64,000 nt of DNA from Flaviaestuariibacter sp. (GCA_025963645.1 JAOQAI010000017.1:1-64000), one strand, 5' to 3'; positions 1 through 8,310 are shown, numbered from the stretch's first letter. Notes: generated by a model from the sequence alone, not told the origin. A program made the numbers and translations.

Positions 1-1081
1 TCGTCATGTTTTTGGTATCATTAAAAAAATAGCTTCCGGTAACTGTCACATTTTTGTTCCAGATATCGGAATAATTAATACCAAACGCATTCGTGCGGTT
101 AATGCCATTTTGCTGGCCTACCAAAAAGTTTCCGGTATTTCCGCCACCAAAATTTCCACCGCCACCACCTTGTGGTCTTCCACCGCCACCACCACCGCGC
201 TGGTTATTGCCGCTGCTGGTTACGCCTAATAGGTCTTGCTGGGAAAAATTTTGCTGGTTTACATTATTAAAATTTCCTACAAGGGACACCCGCCGGTTTT
301 CTTTAAAGAAAGTAGTATTACCACCGGCGCTGTAACGCTCGTCTGTACCATAGCCGGCAAAGACGCGACCAAACTGCCCGTTGCGCATATTGGCTTTAGT
401 AATGATGTTGATACCCTTATTTGTGTTACCATCGTCAAAACCAGTTAGCTGTGCCTGGTCGCTCAGGCGGTCAAACACCTGTATCTTGTCAATGATCTCT
501 GCCGGCAGGTTGCGCAGGGCAGCCGTAGCATCATCGCCAAATAACTCTCTGCCATCAATGGTAACTTTTTGCACATTCTCACCATTGGCTTTTACCACAC
601 CGTTCTCCACGGTGATGCCCGGTATCTTTCGCACCAGGTCTTCACTCGAGGCATCAGGATTTACCTTGTATTGACTGGCATTGAACTGTACGGTATCGCC
701 TTTCTGCGTGGCCGGTGGCGTGGTAGAGATCACCACAACGCCTGCTAACTCTTTGGATGAACGCGGCAGGCTCACCGGCGGCATTACTACATCGGCTGAA
801 TCGATCCGCACGGTGCGAACAAGTGTTTCGAAGCCAATGGAGCTAAAAGAAATGCGGAAAGAGTCACGGCCCAGCTGGTCGAACTGGAAGTGTCCGGCGG
901 TGTCGGTATACGTGGTTTGCGTGATCGTAGTATCGCGAATGCTTTTTAAAATAATGGTAGCGCCTTGCAGGGAAGCACCGTTCTCTGTGTCCTGCAACCG
1001 CCCGGAGAGGGTAAAGTTTTGTGCGGCTAATCCATGAATAAAGAAAAAAGCCAGGGCTGCCAGTATTATTTTTTTGTACAT
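1..1081 (-). CDS. TonB-dependent receptor-like outer membrane beta-barrel protein (5' part, runs off the window)
   Basis: Reading the minus strand from the ATG at 1081 gives an open frame of 360 codons that continues past base 1. It begins with a signal peptide (MYKKIILAALAFFFIHG, then LAAQ). A carboxypeptidase-regulatory-like beta-sandwich follows at about residues 22-105 (FTLSGRLQD, GASLQGATI, FRISFSSIGFE). After it comes a plug-like segment with KIPGITVENG and VTIDGRELFGDD at about residues 150-185. A glycine-rich stretch near residues 280-310 leads into the barrel. This is the architecture of the Bacteroidota outer membrane beta-barrel / TonB-dependent receptor family. The substrate cannot be told from the N-terminal part. 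The gene stands alone, followed upstream by the inverted-repeat element at 1167-1357. Confidence 0.85.
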   Translation of the reverse strand, partial: MYKKIILAALAFFFIHGLAAQNFTLSGRLQDTENGASLQGATIILKSIRDTTITQTTYTDTAGHFQFDQLGRDSFRISFSSIGFETLVRTVRIDSADVVMPPVSLPRSSKELAGVVVISTTPPATQKGDTVQFNASQYKVNPDASSEDLVRKIPGITVENGVVKANGENVQKVTIDGRELFGDDATAALRNLPAEIIDKIQVFDRLSDQAQLTGFDDGNTNKGINIITKANMRNGQFGRVFAGYGTDERYSAGGNTTFFKENRRVSLVGNFNNVNQQNFSQQDLLGVTSSGNNQRGGGGGGRPQGGGGGNFGGGNTGNFLVGQQNGINRTNAFGINYSDIWNKNVTVTGSYFFNDTKNMT

Positions 1082-1166
1082 GTAGGTCAAAGGTTTAATG
1101 CCGTGGCAAAGGTGCCACTAAAACAATGCCGTACCATTGACCGAAGGTTAATTAAGGCTAATAAAT

Positions 1167-1196
1167 ACCCCCTGTCCCCCTAAAGGGGGAACTTAG
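1167..1196. repeat. C/G-rich palindromic element, left copy of a perfect inverted pair
   Basis: This 30-bp sequence contains the small palindrome CCCCCTAAAGGGGG preceded by CCCCCTGT. It is the exact reverse complement of 1328-1357, with 131 bp between the copies. A diverged third copy lies inside selU at 54522-54549. The span 1082-1391 has no gene; this pair and the promoter of the next gene are all that I see there. Confidence 0.85.
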
Positions 1197-1327
1197 GTCT
1201 GGCAGGTTTTGAATCCGCGGTTTGTTTGAAAGCAATAGGTTTTGCAGGACACAATAACATTACCCGGCTTATAAGAAAGTAGATACCAAGAACAAAGGGA
1301 AGGCTATAAAAGAAAAGTTTCTATGAT

Positions 1328-1357
1328 CTAAGTTCCCCCTTTAGGGGGACAGGGGGT
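1328..1357. repeat. C/G-rich palindromic element, right copy of the inverted pair
   Basis: Exact reverse complement of 1167-1196. It ends about 6 bp upstream of TATCTTGC (1364-1371), the apparent -7 box of the DUF5606 gene, so it occupies the place where a -33 element would be expected. Confidence 0.85.
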
Positions 1358-1391
1358 TTTACCGTATCTTGCAAGCCCTAAATTAGATGTA

Positions 1392-1955
1392 ATGGAATAC
1401 AATAGAATAGTAGCGGTTACCGGGCTGCCGGGCTTATACGAGATCGTGAGCAGCAAGAATGATGGCGCCCTGGTGCGTGGATTGGAAGACGGCACCACAA
1501 AATTTGTGTCAAGCCGCGTACATAATCTTTCGCATTTGGAAAGCATTGAAATATATACCACGGGGGAGAACGTGAACCTGGTGGATGTGCTTACAGCCAT
1601 GAAAGAAAGCGGCGATGCACTGCCGGATGTAAAAGACAATACCGCCTTGAAGGCCTACTTTGAAAAGATCTACCCCGATATGGACCAGGAGCGGGTTTAT
1701 GCTTCGGACATGAAGAAAATGGTGAAGTGGTACGAAGTGCTCCAAAAGAACGGCGTGGAAATCAAGCTGACGGAAGAGGAAGAGACGGAAGAAACGGAGG
1801 AAGCACCGGTTGCAGCGGAAGAAGCAGCACCAGCAAAGCCAAAAGCAAAGGCTAAAGCGAAAGCAACAGAAGAAGCGCCAGCCGATGCAGCAGGCGAAGA
1901 GGGCGCAACAGAAGAAGCGAAGCCGAAGCGCACCCGTAAGAAAAAAGAAGACTAA
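1392..1955 (+). CDS. DUF5606 domain protein with Ala/Glu/Lys-rich tail
   Basis: The first ~125 residues match the DUF5606 family of Bacteroidota in my memory of its pattern: an N-terminal IVAVTGLPGLYEIVS strand, a charged middle, then AYFEKIYPDMDQERVYASDMKKMVKWYEVL. The molecular function of the family is unknown. The last ~60 residues are low-complexity Glu, Ala, Pro and Lys ending in KRTRKKKED, a probably disordered, highly charged tail. The ATG at 1392 follows a likely -7 box TATCTTGC by about 20 nt. The next gene is 99 bp downstream, across a hairpin-forming repeat. Confidence 0.85.
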   Translation: MEYNRIVAVTGLPGLYEIVSSKNDGALVRGLEDGTTKFVSSRVHNLSHLESIEIYTTGENVNLVDVLTAMKESGDALPDVKDNTALKAYFEKIYPDMDQERVYASDMKKMVKWYEVLQKNGVEIKLTEEEETEETEEAPVAAEEAAPAKPKAKAKAKATEEAPADAAGEEGATEEAKPKRTRKKKED

Positions 1956-1972
1956 GGAATAAGATTTGTGAG

Positions 1973-2022
1973 TGGTGAGTAGTGAATGGTGAGTACCGGT
2001 ACTTACTATTTACTACTCACCA
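1973..2022. repeat. 50-bp imperfect hairpin built from TGAGTRG heptamers
   Basis: The left arm 1973-1997 (TGGTGAGTAGTGAATGGTGA onward) and right arm 1998-2022 pair with 4 mismatches around the centre ACCGGT. The arms are degenerate copies of a 7-bp unit (TGAGTGG / TGAGTAG / TGAATGG). It lies between the DUF5606 stop and the M3 peptidase start and could act as a terminator, though no T-run follows closely. It belongs to the heptamer family discussed for 54075 and 61750. Confidence 0.7.
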
Positions 2023-2054
2023 TTTATTTTAAAAGAACCCCCTTAACCTTTACA

Positions 2055-3791
2055 ATGAACTATAGCGCAGACATACAGAAACTACCACGTACCTATTTAC
2101 CCGAAGATTTTACCATCGATACCTGGGACACCTTACAACCCTATTTTGAAGAACTGGTGAACCGGCCGTTGGAATCGAAGACTGATTTGGAAGCCTGGTT
2201 GAAAGACCTGAGCGAACTTGAAGCCGTGATAGGCGAGGATGCCGCATGGCGCCAGATAAAGATGACCTGCGACACAGAGAACAAAGAACTGGAGAAAGCG
2301 TTTGAATACTTTGTAATGGAGATCCAGCCGAAGATCCAGCCCTATGGTGACCGGCTGAACCGCAAGCTGGTTGACGCTCCCTTTACGGCGGAACTGGATC
2401 AGAAAGAATTTCATACCTACCTGCGGTCGGTGAAGAAAAGCATCGAGCTTTTCCGTGAAGCCAATATCCCGCTGCAAGCGGAAACCGCTGTGTTGGCGCA
2501 GCAATACGGCGTTATTACCGGTAAGATGACCATTGAAGTGGAGGGCAAGGAATACACCTTGCAGCAAGCCTCCAAGTTCCTCGAAAGCGGCGACCGCGAA
2601 CTGCGGGAAACCGTGTACCGCAAGATCGGCGACCGCCGCCTGCAGGATAAGGAAACGCTGAATGATCTTTTTAGCAAGCTATTGGAAAAGCGTGACCTCA
2701 TCGGCAGGAATGCCGGGTTCGCCAACTACCGCGACTACAAGTTTGCAGAGATGAACCGCTTTGATTATACCAAGGAAGATTGCTTCCAGTTTCACGAATC
2801 GGTGAAGACCCATGTGCTGGCACTGGTAGATTTTATCTACGACCGCAAGCGTCAGAAGCTGGGACTGCCCAACCTGCGCCCATGGGATACGGAGGCGGAG
2901 CCGGAAGGCATCCAGCCGCTACGCCCCTTCGAGACCGGGGATGAGTTGATCAACAAAACGGTGGAATGTTTCCGGCAGATGGACCCCTTCTTTGCCGATT
3001 GCCTGGTGAAGATGAAAGAGATGAACCGCTTTGACCTGGACAGCCGCAAAGGCAAAGCGCCGGGCGGTTACAACTGCCCGTTAGAAGAGACGGGTGCGCC
3101 CTTCATCTTTATGAACGCGGCCGGGCAAATGCACGACGTAACCACGATGGTGCATGAAGGTGGCCATGCGATACATTCTTTCCTGGCGCACCAACTGCCG
3201 CTGACCTCTTTCAAGCAATACCCGATGGAGATCGCCGAGGTGGCGAGCATGGCGATGGAGCTGATGAGTATGGAGTATTGGGATGTGTATTTCGATAACC
3301 CCGAAGACCTGCGCCGCGCTAAGGAGCATCAACTGGAAAGAGTATTGACCATCTTCCCCTGGATCGCTACCATAGATAAATTCCAGCATTGGGTATATGA
3401 AAATCCCACGCATACGGCGGAAGAGCGTTCGGAGAACTGGCGGAAGATCGTGAATGAATATACGTCCATCGCGATGGATGTGTCGGGGCTGGAAGAATAC
3501 CGCAAATACTCGTGGCAGCGGCAACTGCATCTTTACGAAGTGCCGTTCTACTACATTGAATACGGCATTGCGCAACTGGGTGCTATCGGCTTGTGGAAAC
3601 AGTTCAAAGAGAACAAGGCGGCCGCTATAAAAAACTATACAACTGCGTTGAGCCTCGGTGGCACCCGTACGCTGCCGGAGCTGTACGAAGCGGCCGGTTT
3701 AAAGTTCTCGTTTGCCCCGGACTATATTTCCGAGCTGATGCTGTTTGTCCATGGTGAACTGGAAGCAGTGACGCACCCGGTAGTGAATTGA
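2055..3791 (+). CDS. M3 family oligoendopeptidase (PepF/M3B-like)
   Basis: The encoded 578-residue protein is a cytoplasmic zinc oligopeptidase. The signature HEGGH at about residues 367-371 supplies two zinc-binding histidines and the catalytic glutamate. The family usually takes its third ligand from a downstream Glu, here plausibly in the PMEIAEVASMAMELMS helix. There is no signal peptide. I chose the ATG at 2055 (MNYSADIQKLPRTYLPEDF). The in-frame GTG at 1986 lies inside the hairpin repeat and would add 23 residues of low-complexity translation. The family cleaves short peptides during peptide turnover. The gene appears monocistronic. Confidence 0.92.
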   Translation: MNYSADIQKLPRTYLPEDFTIDTWDTLQPYFEELVNRPLESKTDLEAWLKDLSELEAVIGEDAAWRQIKMTCDTENKELEKAFEYFVMEIQPKIQPYGDRLNRKLVDAPFTAELDQKEFHTYLRSVKKSIELFREANIPLQAETAVLAQQYGVITGKMTIEVEGKEYTLQQASKFLESGDRELRETVYRKIGDRRLQDKETLNDLFSKLLEKRDLIGRNAGFANYRDYKFAEMNRFDYTKEDCFQFHESVKTHVLALVDFIYDRKRQKLGLPNLRPWDTEAEPEGIQPLRPFETGDELINKTVECFRQMDPFFADCLVKMKEMNRFDLDSRKGKAPGGYNCPLEETGAPFIFMNAAGQMHDVTTMVHEGGHAIHSFLAHQLPLTSFKQYPMEIAEVASMAMELMSMEYWDVYFDNPEDLRRAKEHQLERVLTIFPWIATIDKFQHWVYENPTHTAEERSENWRKIVNEYTSIAMDVSGLEEYRKYSWQRQLHLYEVPFYYIEYGIAQLGAIGLWKQFKENKAAAIKNYTTALSLGGTRTLPELYEAAGLKFSFAPDYISELMLFVHGELEAVTHPVVN

Positions 3792-3949
3792 TCAGGGATT
3801 GACGATGGCAGATCTTTGGAAGAGTCCTTCGGGGCTCTTTTTTTTAAGGATACACGATAGTAAGAGTGCCTTCTTTCTTATTACAGGATAAAGTGGAGAA
3901 ATGGGCTTACGTTAGGTGCATCCTAAACCGTCTGTACCTTCATCCTCTT

Positions 3950-4717
3950 ATGACGGTGGCGCTGCAGATACTCTTTGCCCTTTTTATTATTATCCTGCTG
4001 ATACTTTTTGTTTTCCGGCCGAAGCGAAAGCCACTCTTTGAGCTACCCGCTAATTACCCCGACCTGCTGGCCGATTATGTGCCTTTTTACGCGGCGCTGG
4101 ACGAGGACAGCAAGAAGCGGTTCGAGGACCGGTTCGCCCGGTTCCATGCTGCGGTACGGATAACCGGTGCAAACGCGGAGGTGGAAGACCTGGACCGGGT
4201 GCTGATCGGTGCCGCTGCTATCATTCCTGTTTTTTATATACCGGATTGGGATTATGTGAACCTGCGGGAAGTGCTCCTTTACCCCGGGCGGTTCAACCTT
4301 GATTTTGAGCAGGGCGGACCGGACCGCACCGTGTCCGGCATGGTAGGCAACCAGCACCTGGAAGGCGTGTTGCTCTTATCCAAATGGGAGATGCGCCAGG
4401 GTTTTATAAACCCGCATAGCAACCGCAATGTGGCGGTGCATGAATTTGTGCACCTCGTGGATAAGATGGACGGCACGCTGGACGGGGTGCCGCAGATTCT
4501 GCTGGAACGGAAGTACATGGACCGCTGGAAGGCGCTGCTGGAAGCGACGGCGAACAGCATCCGAAATGGCGAGTCGGATATTGATGCTTATGGAGCAACG
4601 TCGCCGGTGGAATGCTTCGCGGTGGTGTCGGAATATTATTTTAACCAGCCGGAGCTGTTTAAGGAGCGGCACCCAGAGTTAGCGGAGGGGTTGGGGCGGA
4701 TCTATAGAAGTCGGTGA
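3950..4717 (+). CDS. MtfA-like zinc peptidase (M90 family)
   Basis: The protein has 255 residues. An N-terminal hydrophobic helix (ALQILFALFIIILLILFVF) is followed by the soluble MtfA-type domain with HEFVHLVD at about residues 164-171, the zinc-binding motif of the M90 family. In Escherichia coli, MtfA (DgsA anti-repressor) binds Mlc and has aminopeptidase activity; whether that regulatory role exists here is unknown, and a membrane anchor is common in Bacteroidota members. The ATG at 3950 is preceded by TACCTTCA at 3935-3942, a near-consensus -7 box only 7 nt away. The earlier in-frame GTG (3866) lies upstream of that box. Confidence 0.85.
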   Translation: MTVALQILFALFIIILLILFVFRPKRKPLFELPANYPDLLADYVPFYAALDEDSKKRFEDRFARFHAAVRITGANAEVEDLDRVLIGAAAIIPVFYIPDWDYVNLREVLLYPGRFNLDFEQGGPDRTVSGMVGNQHLEGVLLLSKWEMRQGFINPHSNRNVAVHEFVHLVDKMDGTLDGVPQILLERKYMDRWKALLEATANSIRNGESDIDAYGATSPVECFAVVSEYYFNQPELFKERHPELAEGLGRIYRSR

Positions 4718-4835
4718 GGGGTTTCCTGGTTAACATAATGCTGTTTCTTAGGCACTCCATAGGCACTAAGTAGGGCGTATGTAGGCTTTATGTAGGGAGT
4801 ATGGTGGGAGGACCTAGGCTTGTCTTATACTGAAA

Positions 4836-5042
4836 TCACTTGACAGGAGGGTTGGTTATTACGGTTATTGCTTTACAGTGTTTCACAATAGTACGGATTT
4901 TGCTTTCCAGTATTTTTTTTGCTTTCCAGCCTTTCAGCAGTGGCTGCGTTGTATCATGTGCTCTGTCGGGTGTCAGGTTGCCAAGGCTCATATGGGGGCG
5001 ATGGCTGTTGTAAAGGGTGATGGCACTGCTGATGGCAATCAC
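4836..5042 (-). pseudogene. IS3-family transposase OrfB remnant (C-terminal end)
   Basis: The minus strand encodes AITLYNSHRPHMSLGNLTPD, the characteristic C-terminal motif (YN..RPH.SL...TP) of IS3-family integrase-type transposases, followed by about 45 further residues to a stop at 4836. The DDE catalytic core is absent, so this is the relic of an insertion sequence truncated at about 5035, where it abuts an unrelated NTF2-like fragment in the opposite orientation. Downstream of the stop, the sequence near 4824-4852 could be the former element end, but I cannot confirm an inverted repeat. The upstream part (4718-4835) holds only short TATGTAGG-like repeats. Confidence 0.75.
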
Positions 5043-5554
5043 CCACCACTGTTATTCGCAATGGCTACGCCTGGCACCCCGACTCCGTGGTGCGCTGGAC
5101 ACCGGAGGCGCTTGCCGATGCGCAACTGGCGGCCTATAATGCGCACAACCTGGAGGCTTTCCTGAAGCCCTATAGCGAGGACGTGGAGATCTACGACCTG
5201 CAAACCGGCAAGCTGGCAACGAATCGTTAGTTGCGTACCTGTTTCAGCCGGTTGTACCCGGTACGAAACGACCAGGTAATTTTCGGGCTTGTCTTCTAAT
5301 CCGCTCCAATTGCTTAAATAGCTAAAAGAGAGTTTTTCGTTTGGCAGGAACGCCAAAACCACTCCTTTGTCTACATAGGCGGTGCCTTCATATTCTCCGC
5401 GCCAAAGAAGGGGGCTGCCCACTTTCCAATCGGTCTCCTGGTTTGAACCAAAGAAATATTGCTTTACCAATTCAGGACGGGTTAAGGCCTCCCACACTTT
5501 TTCTACCGGTGCTTTAATGACCGTCTGATAGGTTGATTGATGATTTGTTTGCAT
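5039..5554 (-). pseudogene. SRPBCC (AHSA1-type) domain gene truncated at its 3' end
   Basis: Residues 1-108 are a good START/Bet v 1-like SRPBCC N-terminal region (QSTYQTVIKAPVEKVWEALT, KQYFFGS, GGVLAF-like VVLAFLPNEKLSFSY, VSYRVQPAETGTQLTI). After GTQLTI near base 5235 the homology stops, and the remaining ~60 codons are the antisense of the NTF2-like fragment. The family normally continues for another 35-40 residues, including a long C-terminal helix, so the domain should not fold properly. The start at 5554 looks genuine. I score it as a broken gene, although a stable chimera cannot be excluded. Confidence 0.75.
5044..5230 (+). pseudogene. NTF2/SnoaL-like protein fragment
   Basis: The plus-strand frame from 5044 reads without a start codon into NGYAWHPDSVVRWTPEALAD, then AQLAAYNAHNLEAFLKPYSE, then DVEIYDLQTG, and stops at 5228-5230. 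The QL.AYN.H.LEAFL..YSEDVEIYD pattern is the N-terminal part of SnoaL/NTF2-like small proteins. The rest of the domain is missing, because the frame ends where the truncated SRPBCC gene begins on the other strand. It is a stranded fragment of a rearranged gene. Confidence 0.65.
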
Positions 5555-5577
5555 AATGGCTTTCTTATTTTATTCGT

Positions 5578-5936
5578 TCAACGGTTTCTGGCGATCCTAA
5601 AACCAAGGCCGTCTATTTTAAATGGTAAAGGGTAGCTTCTTCTGCGGTCGTTGCCATTACACTTCGTTCAGGATCACACCAGCCGTCACCTCTGAAAATT
5701 CGGTAAGAGCCCTGGACGGCTTCATCATAAATATCCAAGCACCATTCCTAAACATTGCCCAGCCTATCATAAAGCCCCCAGCTATTTGGTTGCTTCCCAC
5801 CCACGGCATGCGTTGTGGTTTCCGAATTCTCTTTGAACCAGGCAATGGAGTGCAGGTCGCCATAACGTATGCTTGTCGTTCCGGCTTTACACGCATACTC
5901 CCACTCGGCTTCTGTAGGCAGCCTAACCGCGAGTCC
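5578..5936 (-). pseudogene. Formylglycine-generating-enzyme (SUMF1/FGE-sulfatase) domain pseudogene
   Basis: The minus strand reads [20 protein letters not shown], then [12 protein letters not shown], a TAG stop at 5748-5750, then EWCLDIYDEAVQGSYRIFRG. A shift of frame near 5652 then gives PFKIDGLGFRIARN and a stop at 5578. These blocks are the classic C-terminal half of the FGE-sulfatase domain ([29 protein letters not shown]). The stop replaces the conserved Trp of NVWEW (TGG to TAG), one base is missing near 5652, and the N-terminal half is gone. It is therefore dead. Confidence 0.85.
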
Positions 5937-5964
5937 CTAGGCGGAGATTCGCAAGGGAAGAGAA

Positions 5965-5990
5965 ACAAAAGCTACCAAAGTAGCTTTTGT
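5965..5990 (-). terminator. Terminator hairpin after the cupin operon
   Basis: An 11-bp perfect stem (ACAAAAGCTAC / GTAGCTTTTGT) with a 4-nt loop lies 5 bp downstream of the cupin stop, followed on the minus strand by a T-rich stretch. Confidence 0.75.
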
Positions 5991-5995
5991 TTTTA

Positions 5996-6475
5996 TCAAC
6001 GGTTATTATATTCTTCATCCGTTACTTTCTGTAACCAGGTCACTATACCGTTTTCTGTTTTGGGTAGAATGTACAGCTGTTGCATGCCGGTATCAGGACT
6101 TGCACCATGCCAGTGCTCCACATTAGGCGGACACTTGACTACATCTCCTTTTTTAATGGTTTGCTTGGGCTGACCCTTTAGTTGATGGTAACCGACCCCA
6201 TCTGTAATAATCAGTATCTGACCTGATGGATGCCTGTGCCAGTTGCTTCTGGCTCCCGGTTCGAAATATACATTTCCTATTACCGTGTTGTATGTACTGT
6301 CGTCATCAACTAGTGGAGCTGCCCAAGCATTTCCTGTAAAGTTTTCCGCCGGACCTTTTTCACCTTTTGGAAAAATAGCATTCAATTCCGTTTTGTTGTT
6401 TTCGGATTTGTTTTGCTCACAACTTGTTGTTAGCAATGCCAATGAAGAGATTGCGGATATTATTAATGATTTCAT
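5996..6475 (-). CDS. Cupin-domain lipoprotein
   Basis: The 159-residue product has a lipoprotein signal ending in a lipobox-like LLTTSC, so it is probably lipid-anchored in the envelope. The rest is a single cupin barrel: NVYFEPGARSNWHRHPSGQ carries the metal-binding HxH motif 1, and VVKCPPNVEHWHGASP supplies the second histidine. Similar one-domain cupins accompany alpha/beta hydrolases and are often annotated as quercetinase- or lactonase-like, without a proven substrate. It lies 1 nt after the hydrolase gene, so the two are co-transcribed, and a terminator follows. Confidence 0.85.
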   Translation of the reverse strand: MKSLIISAISSLALLTTSCEQNKSENNKTELNAIFPKGEKGPAENFTGNAWAAPLVDDDSTYNTVIGNVYFEPGARSNWHRHPSGQILIITDGVGYHQLKGQPKQTIKKGDVVKCPPNVEHWHGASPDTGMQQLYILPKTENGIVTWLQKVTDEEYNNR

Positions 6476-6476
6476 T

Positions 6477-7601
6477 TTACTTAGATTTATTGTTTACTAC
6501 ATTCTTATTTGCTGAACTGGTCTTGCCAACTTGTGCTGTTTTATTGCTGTTATTTCCACCTAAGTGTCGTTTGAAGAATGCTTCCAATTTATCAAAAGGA
6601 ATAACATCTACTTTATCATACAAATCAACGTGAACGGCATTAGGAATGATCACTAACTCTTTCTGCCCGGCTGCTGCTTTGTAAGCATCTTCGCTCATAT
6701 AACGGGAATGCGCTTTTTCACCAGCTATAAGTAACATCGGACGTGGAGAAATCTCCTTGATGTTAGTTAACATAGGCATATTCATGAATGAAAAGCTATT
6801 CGTTAGCGTCCATCCTTTGTTTGAGTTTAATGACCGCTCATGATAACCCCGTGGCGTTTTATAGTAAGCGAAATAGTCTTTGATGAACTGAAGCTCATCA
6901 CCTTTCAACTTTTCAGGCAAATGCGTTTCAGGATAAGCAGGTGCACCATTTTCTGCGTCTGTCCAACGTTGCTGGCTCATTTGCTCTAAAGCTTTTGTAC
7001 GTTCTTCCGGCGTCATCTTATCATAGTAGCCTTTTGCCGAAACCCTTGATATATCGTACATGCTTGTAGTAGCTACTGCCTTCACCCTTTTGTCAACAAT
7101 AGTTGCGTTTAAGGCAAAGCTGCTAAAGCCACAAATTCCGATGATACCGATATTGTTTCTGTCCACATTCTTTTGAAGACCTAAAAAGTCTATTGCTGCA
7201 CTAAAATCTTCTGTATTGATGTCTGGAGAGGCAATGTTTCTTGGTTCGCCGCCGCTTTCCCCTGTATAGGAGGGGTCGAAGGCAAGAACTGCAAAACCAC
7301 GTTCTGCCATGGTGTTTGCATACAGTCCCGAAGATTGCTCTTTGACAGCACCAAATGGTCCGCTGATAGCGAGTGCTACTAATGCGGTACTACCGCTGTT
7401 TTTAGGAAGGTACAAGTCACCTGCCAAGGTAATGCCGTAACGGTTTTTAAATGTTACTGCCTGCCGCATTACCTTATCACTTAGTTTAAAAGTGTAGTGT
7501 TCATTCGCTTCCACTGTCTGCTCTTTTTGTGTCTGTAGATTTTGACTTTTAGCCTGGCCTGTTATCATTAAAGAGGCGGCTATAATTAGGATGTTTTTCA
7601 T
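6477..7601 (-). CDS. Secreted alpha/beta hydrolase (dienelactone-hydrolase-like, YcjY type)
   Basis: This 374-residue protein starts with a Sec signal peptide (MKNILIIAASLMITGQAKSQ). The hydrolase fold shows the oxyanion region (LAISGPFGAVKEQS), the nucleophile elbow IGICGFSSFA, a likely acid in the LLIAGEKAHSR region and the late histidine in PNAVHVDLYDK. The elbow has Cys rather than Ser at the central position (G-I-C-G), as in dienelactone hydrolases. The C-terminus ends in an Asn/Lys-rich low-complexity tail. It forms an operon with the acetyltransferase upstream and the cupin downstream. The substrate is unknown. Confidence 0.85.
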   Translation of the reverse strand: MKNILIIAASLMITGQAKSQNLQTQKEQTVEANEHYTFKLSDKVMRQAVTFKNRYGITLAGDLYLPKNSGSTALVALAISGPFGAVKEQSSGLYANTMAERGFAVLAFDPSYTGESGGEPRNIASPDINTEDFSAAIDFLGLQKNVDRNNIGIIGICGFSSFALNATIVDKRVKAVATTSMYDISRVSAKGYYDKMTPEERTKALEQMSQQRWTDAENGAPAYPETHLPEKLKGDELQFIKDYFAYYKTPRGYHERSLNSNKGWTLTNSFSFMNMPMLTNIKEISPRPMLLIAGEKAHSRYMSEDAYKAAAGQKELVIIPNAVHVDLYDKVDVIPFDKLEAFFKRHLGGNNSNKTAQVGKTSSANKNVVNNKSK

Positions 7602-7657
7602 ATGTATCTATTTAAGGTTATTGCTCTAATTCACACTTTACTATGCTACTTCCTCGA

Positions 7658-8233
7658 TTAAAAATTTTTTAGAGGCTTAGCCGGAATTCCGCCTACTATT
7701 GTATTATCCGCAACATCTTTCGACACCACTGCTCCCGCCGCTACTACTGAATTTTCGCCAATGATTACGCCTTGTAAAATGATGGCACCGGCACCAATCC
7801 ACGCATTCTTTTTAATATGAATTCCGCCTGCGGTAAGCGTTTGCCTGTCGTTTACAGAAACAGGGTGTCCTTCTGATAGTAGACTCACTTTGGGAGCAAG
7901 CATCACATTATCTTCAATGGTGATTCCACCCAGATCCAAAAACGTACAATCGAAATTGATAAACACACCCTTTCCAATCTTTGTGTTCCTCCCGTAGTTG
8001 ACTTGAAAGGGTGGAAAAACCATTGTAGTGGAATCAACTTCAAAACCAGTTATCTTGCTGATCACATTTCTGATTTCATTCTCATCTGATGAAGTGTTCA
8101 ACTGGACCAGCAATTTTCGGGTTTCATTACAGGCGTTAGGGATCTTGAAATAATCCGGGTCGCTAAATGGAACCGTTTCACCACTTAATAGCCGTTGAAA
8201 AATATCTGTTTGTTGTATTTCCATTTTCTGCAT
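7658..8233 (-). CDS. Sugar O-acetyltransferase (maltose/galactoside acetyltransferase-like, left-handed beta-helix)
   Basis: The protein has a short helical N-terminus followed by hexapeptide repeats (GKGVFINFDCTFLDLGGITI, GGIHIKKNAWIGAGAIILQG). It ends with the family signature VVAAGAVVSKDVADNTIVGGIPAKPLK. The catalytic histidine of the family fits the H in SEGHPV. These trimeric enzymes acetylate sugars or related acceptors with acetyl-CoA. I prefer the ATG at 8233 (or 8224): a -7-like TACCTTTA lies at 8243-8250, so the longer frame from 8278 would begin upstream of the promoter. It is the first gene of the operon divergent from the AraC regulator. Confidence 0.85.
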   Translation of the reverse strand: MQKMEIQQTDIFQRLLSGETVPFSDPDYFKIPNACNETRKLLVQLNTSSDENEIRNVISKITGFEVDSTTMVFPPFQVNYGRNTKIGKGVFINFDCTFLDLGGITIEDNVMLAPKVSLLSEGHPVSVNDRQTLTAGGIHIKKNAWIGAGAIILQGVIIGENSVVAAGAVVSKDVADNTIVGGIPAKPLKNF

Positions 8234-8280
8234 TTTACACTGTAAAGGTAGCGTGCCTCTATATGTCAAATGGTACACTT

Positions 8281-8310
8281 ATTACGCATATAATTTCAAA
8301 TATTACGTAT
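8281..8310. promoter_or_regulatory. Candidate AraC-type operator: two direct repeats ATTACGYAT 21 bp apart
   Basis: ATTACGCAT (8281-8289) and ATTACGTAT (8302-8310) are in direct orientation with 21-bp centre spacing, two helical turns. They lie in the 99-bp divergent region between the acetyltransferase operon and the AraC-family gene. AraC-family proteins typically bind direct repeats with this spacing. The assignment is by inference only. Confidence 0.45.

Noticed and set aside
1-1037. Several plus-strand frames in the first kilobase
   Set aside because: They are antisense to the TonB-receptor-like gene that runs off the window on the minus strand.
5622-6173. Plus-strand open frame across the FGE pseudogene and cupin 3' end
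   Set aside because: The minus strand shows clear FGE-sulfatase and cupin motifs; the plus frame has none.
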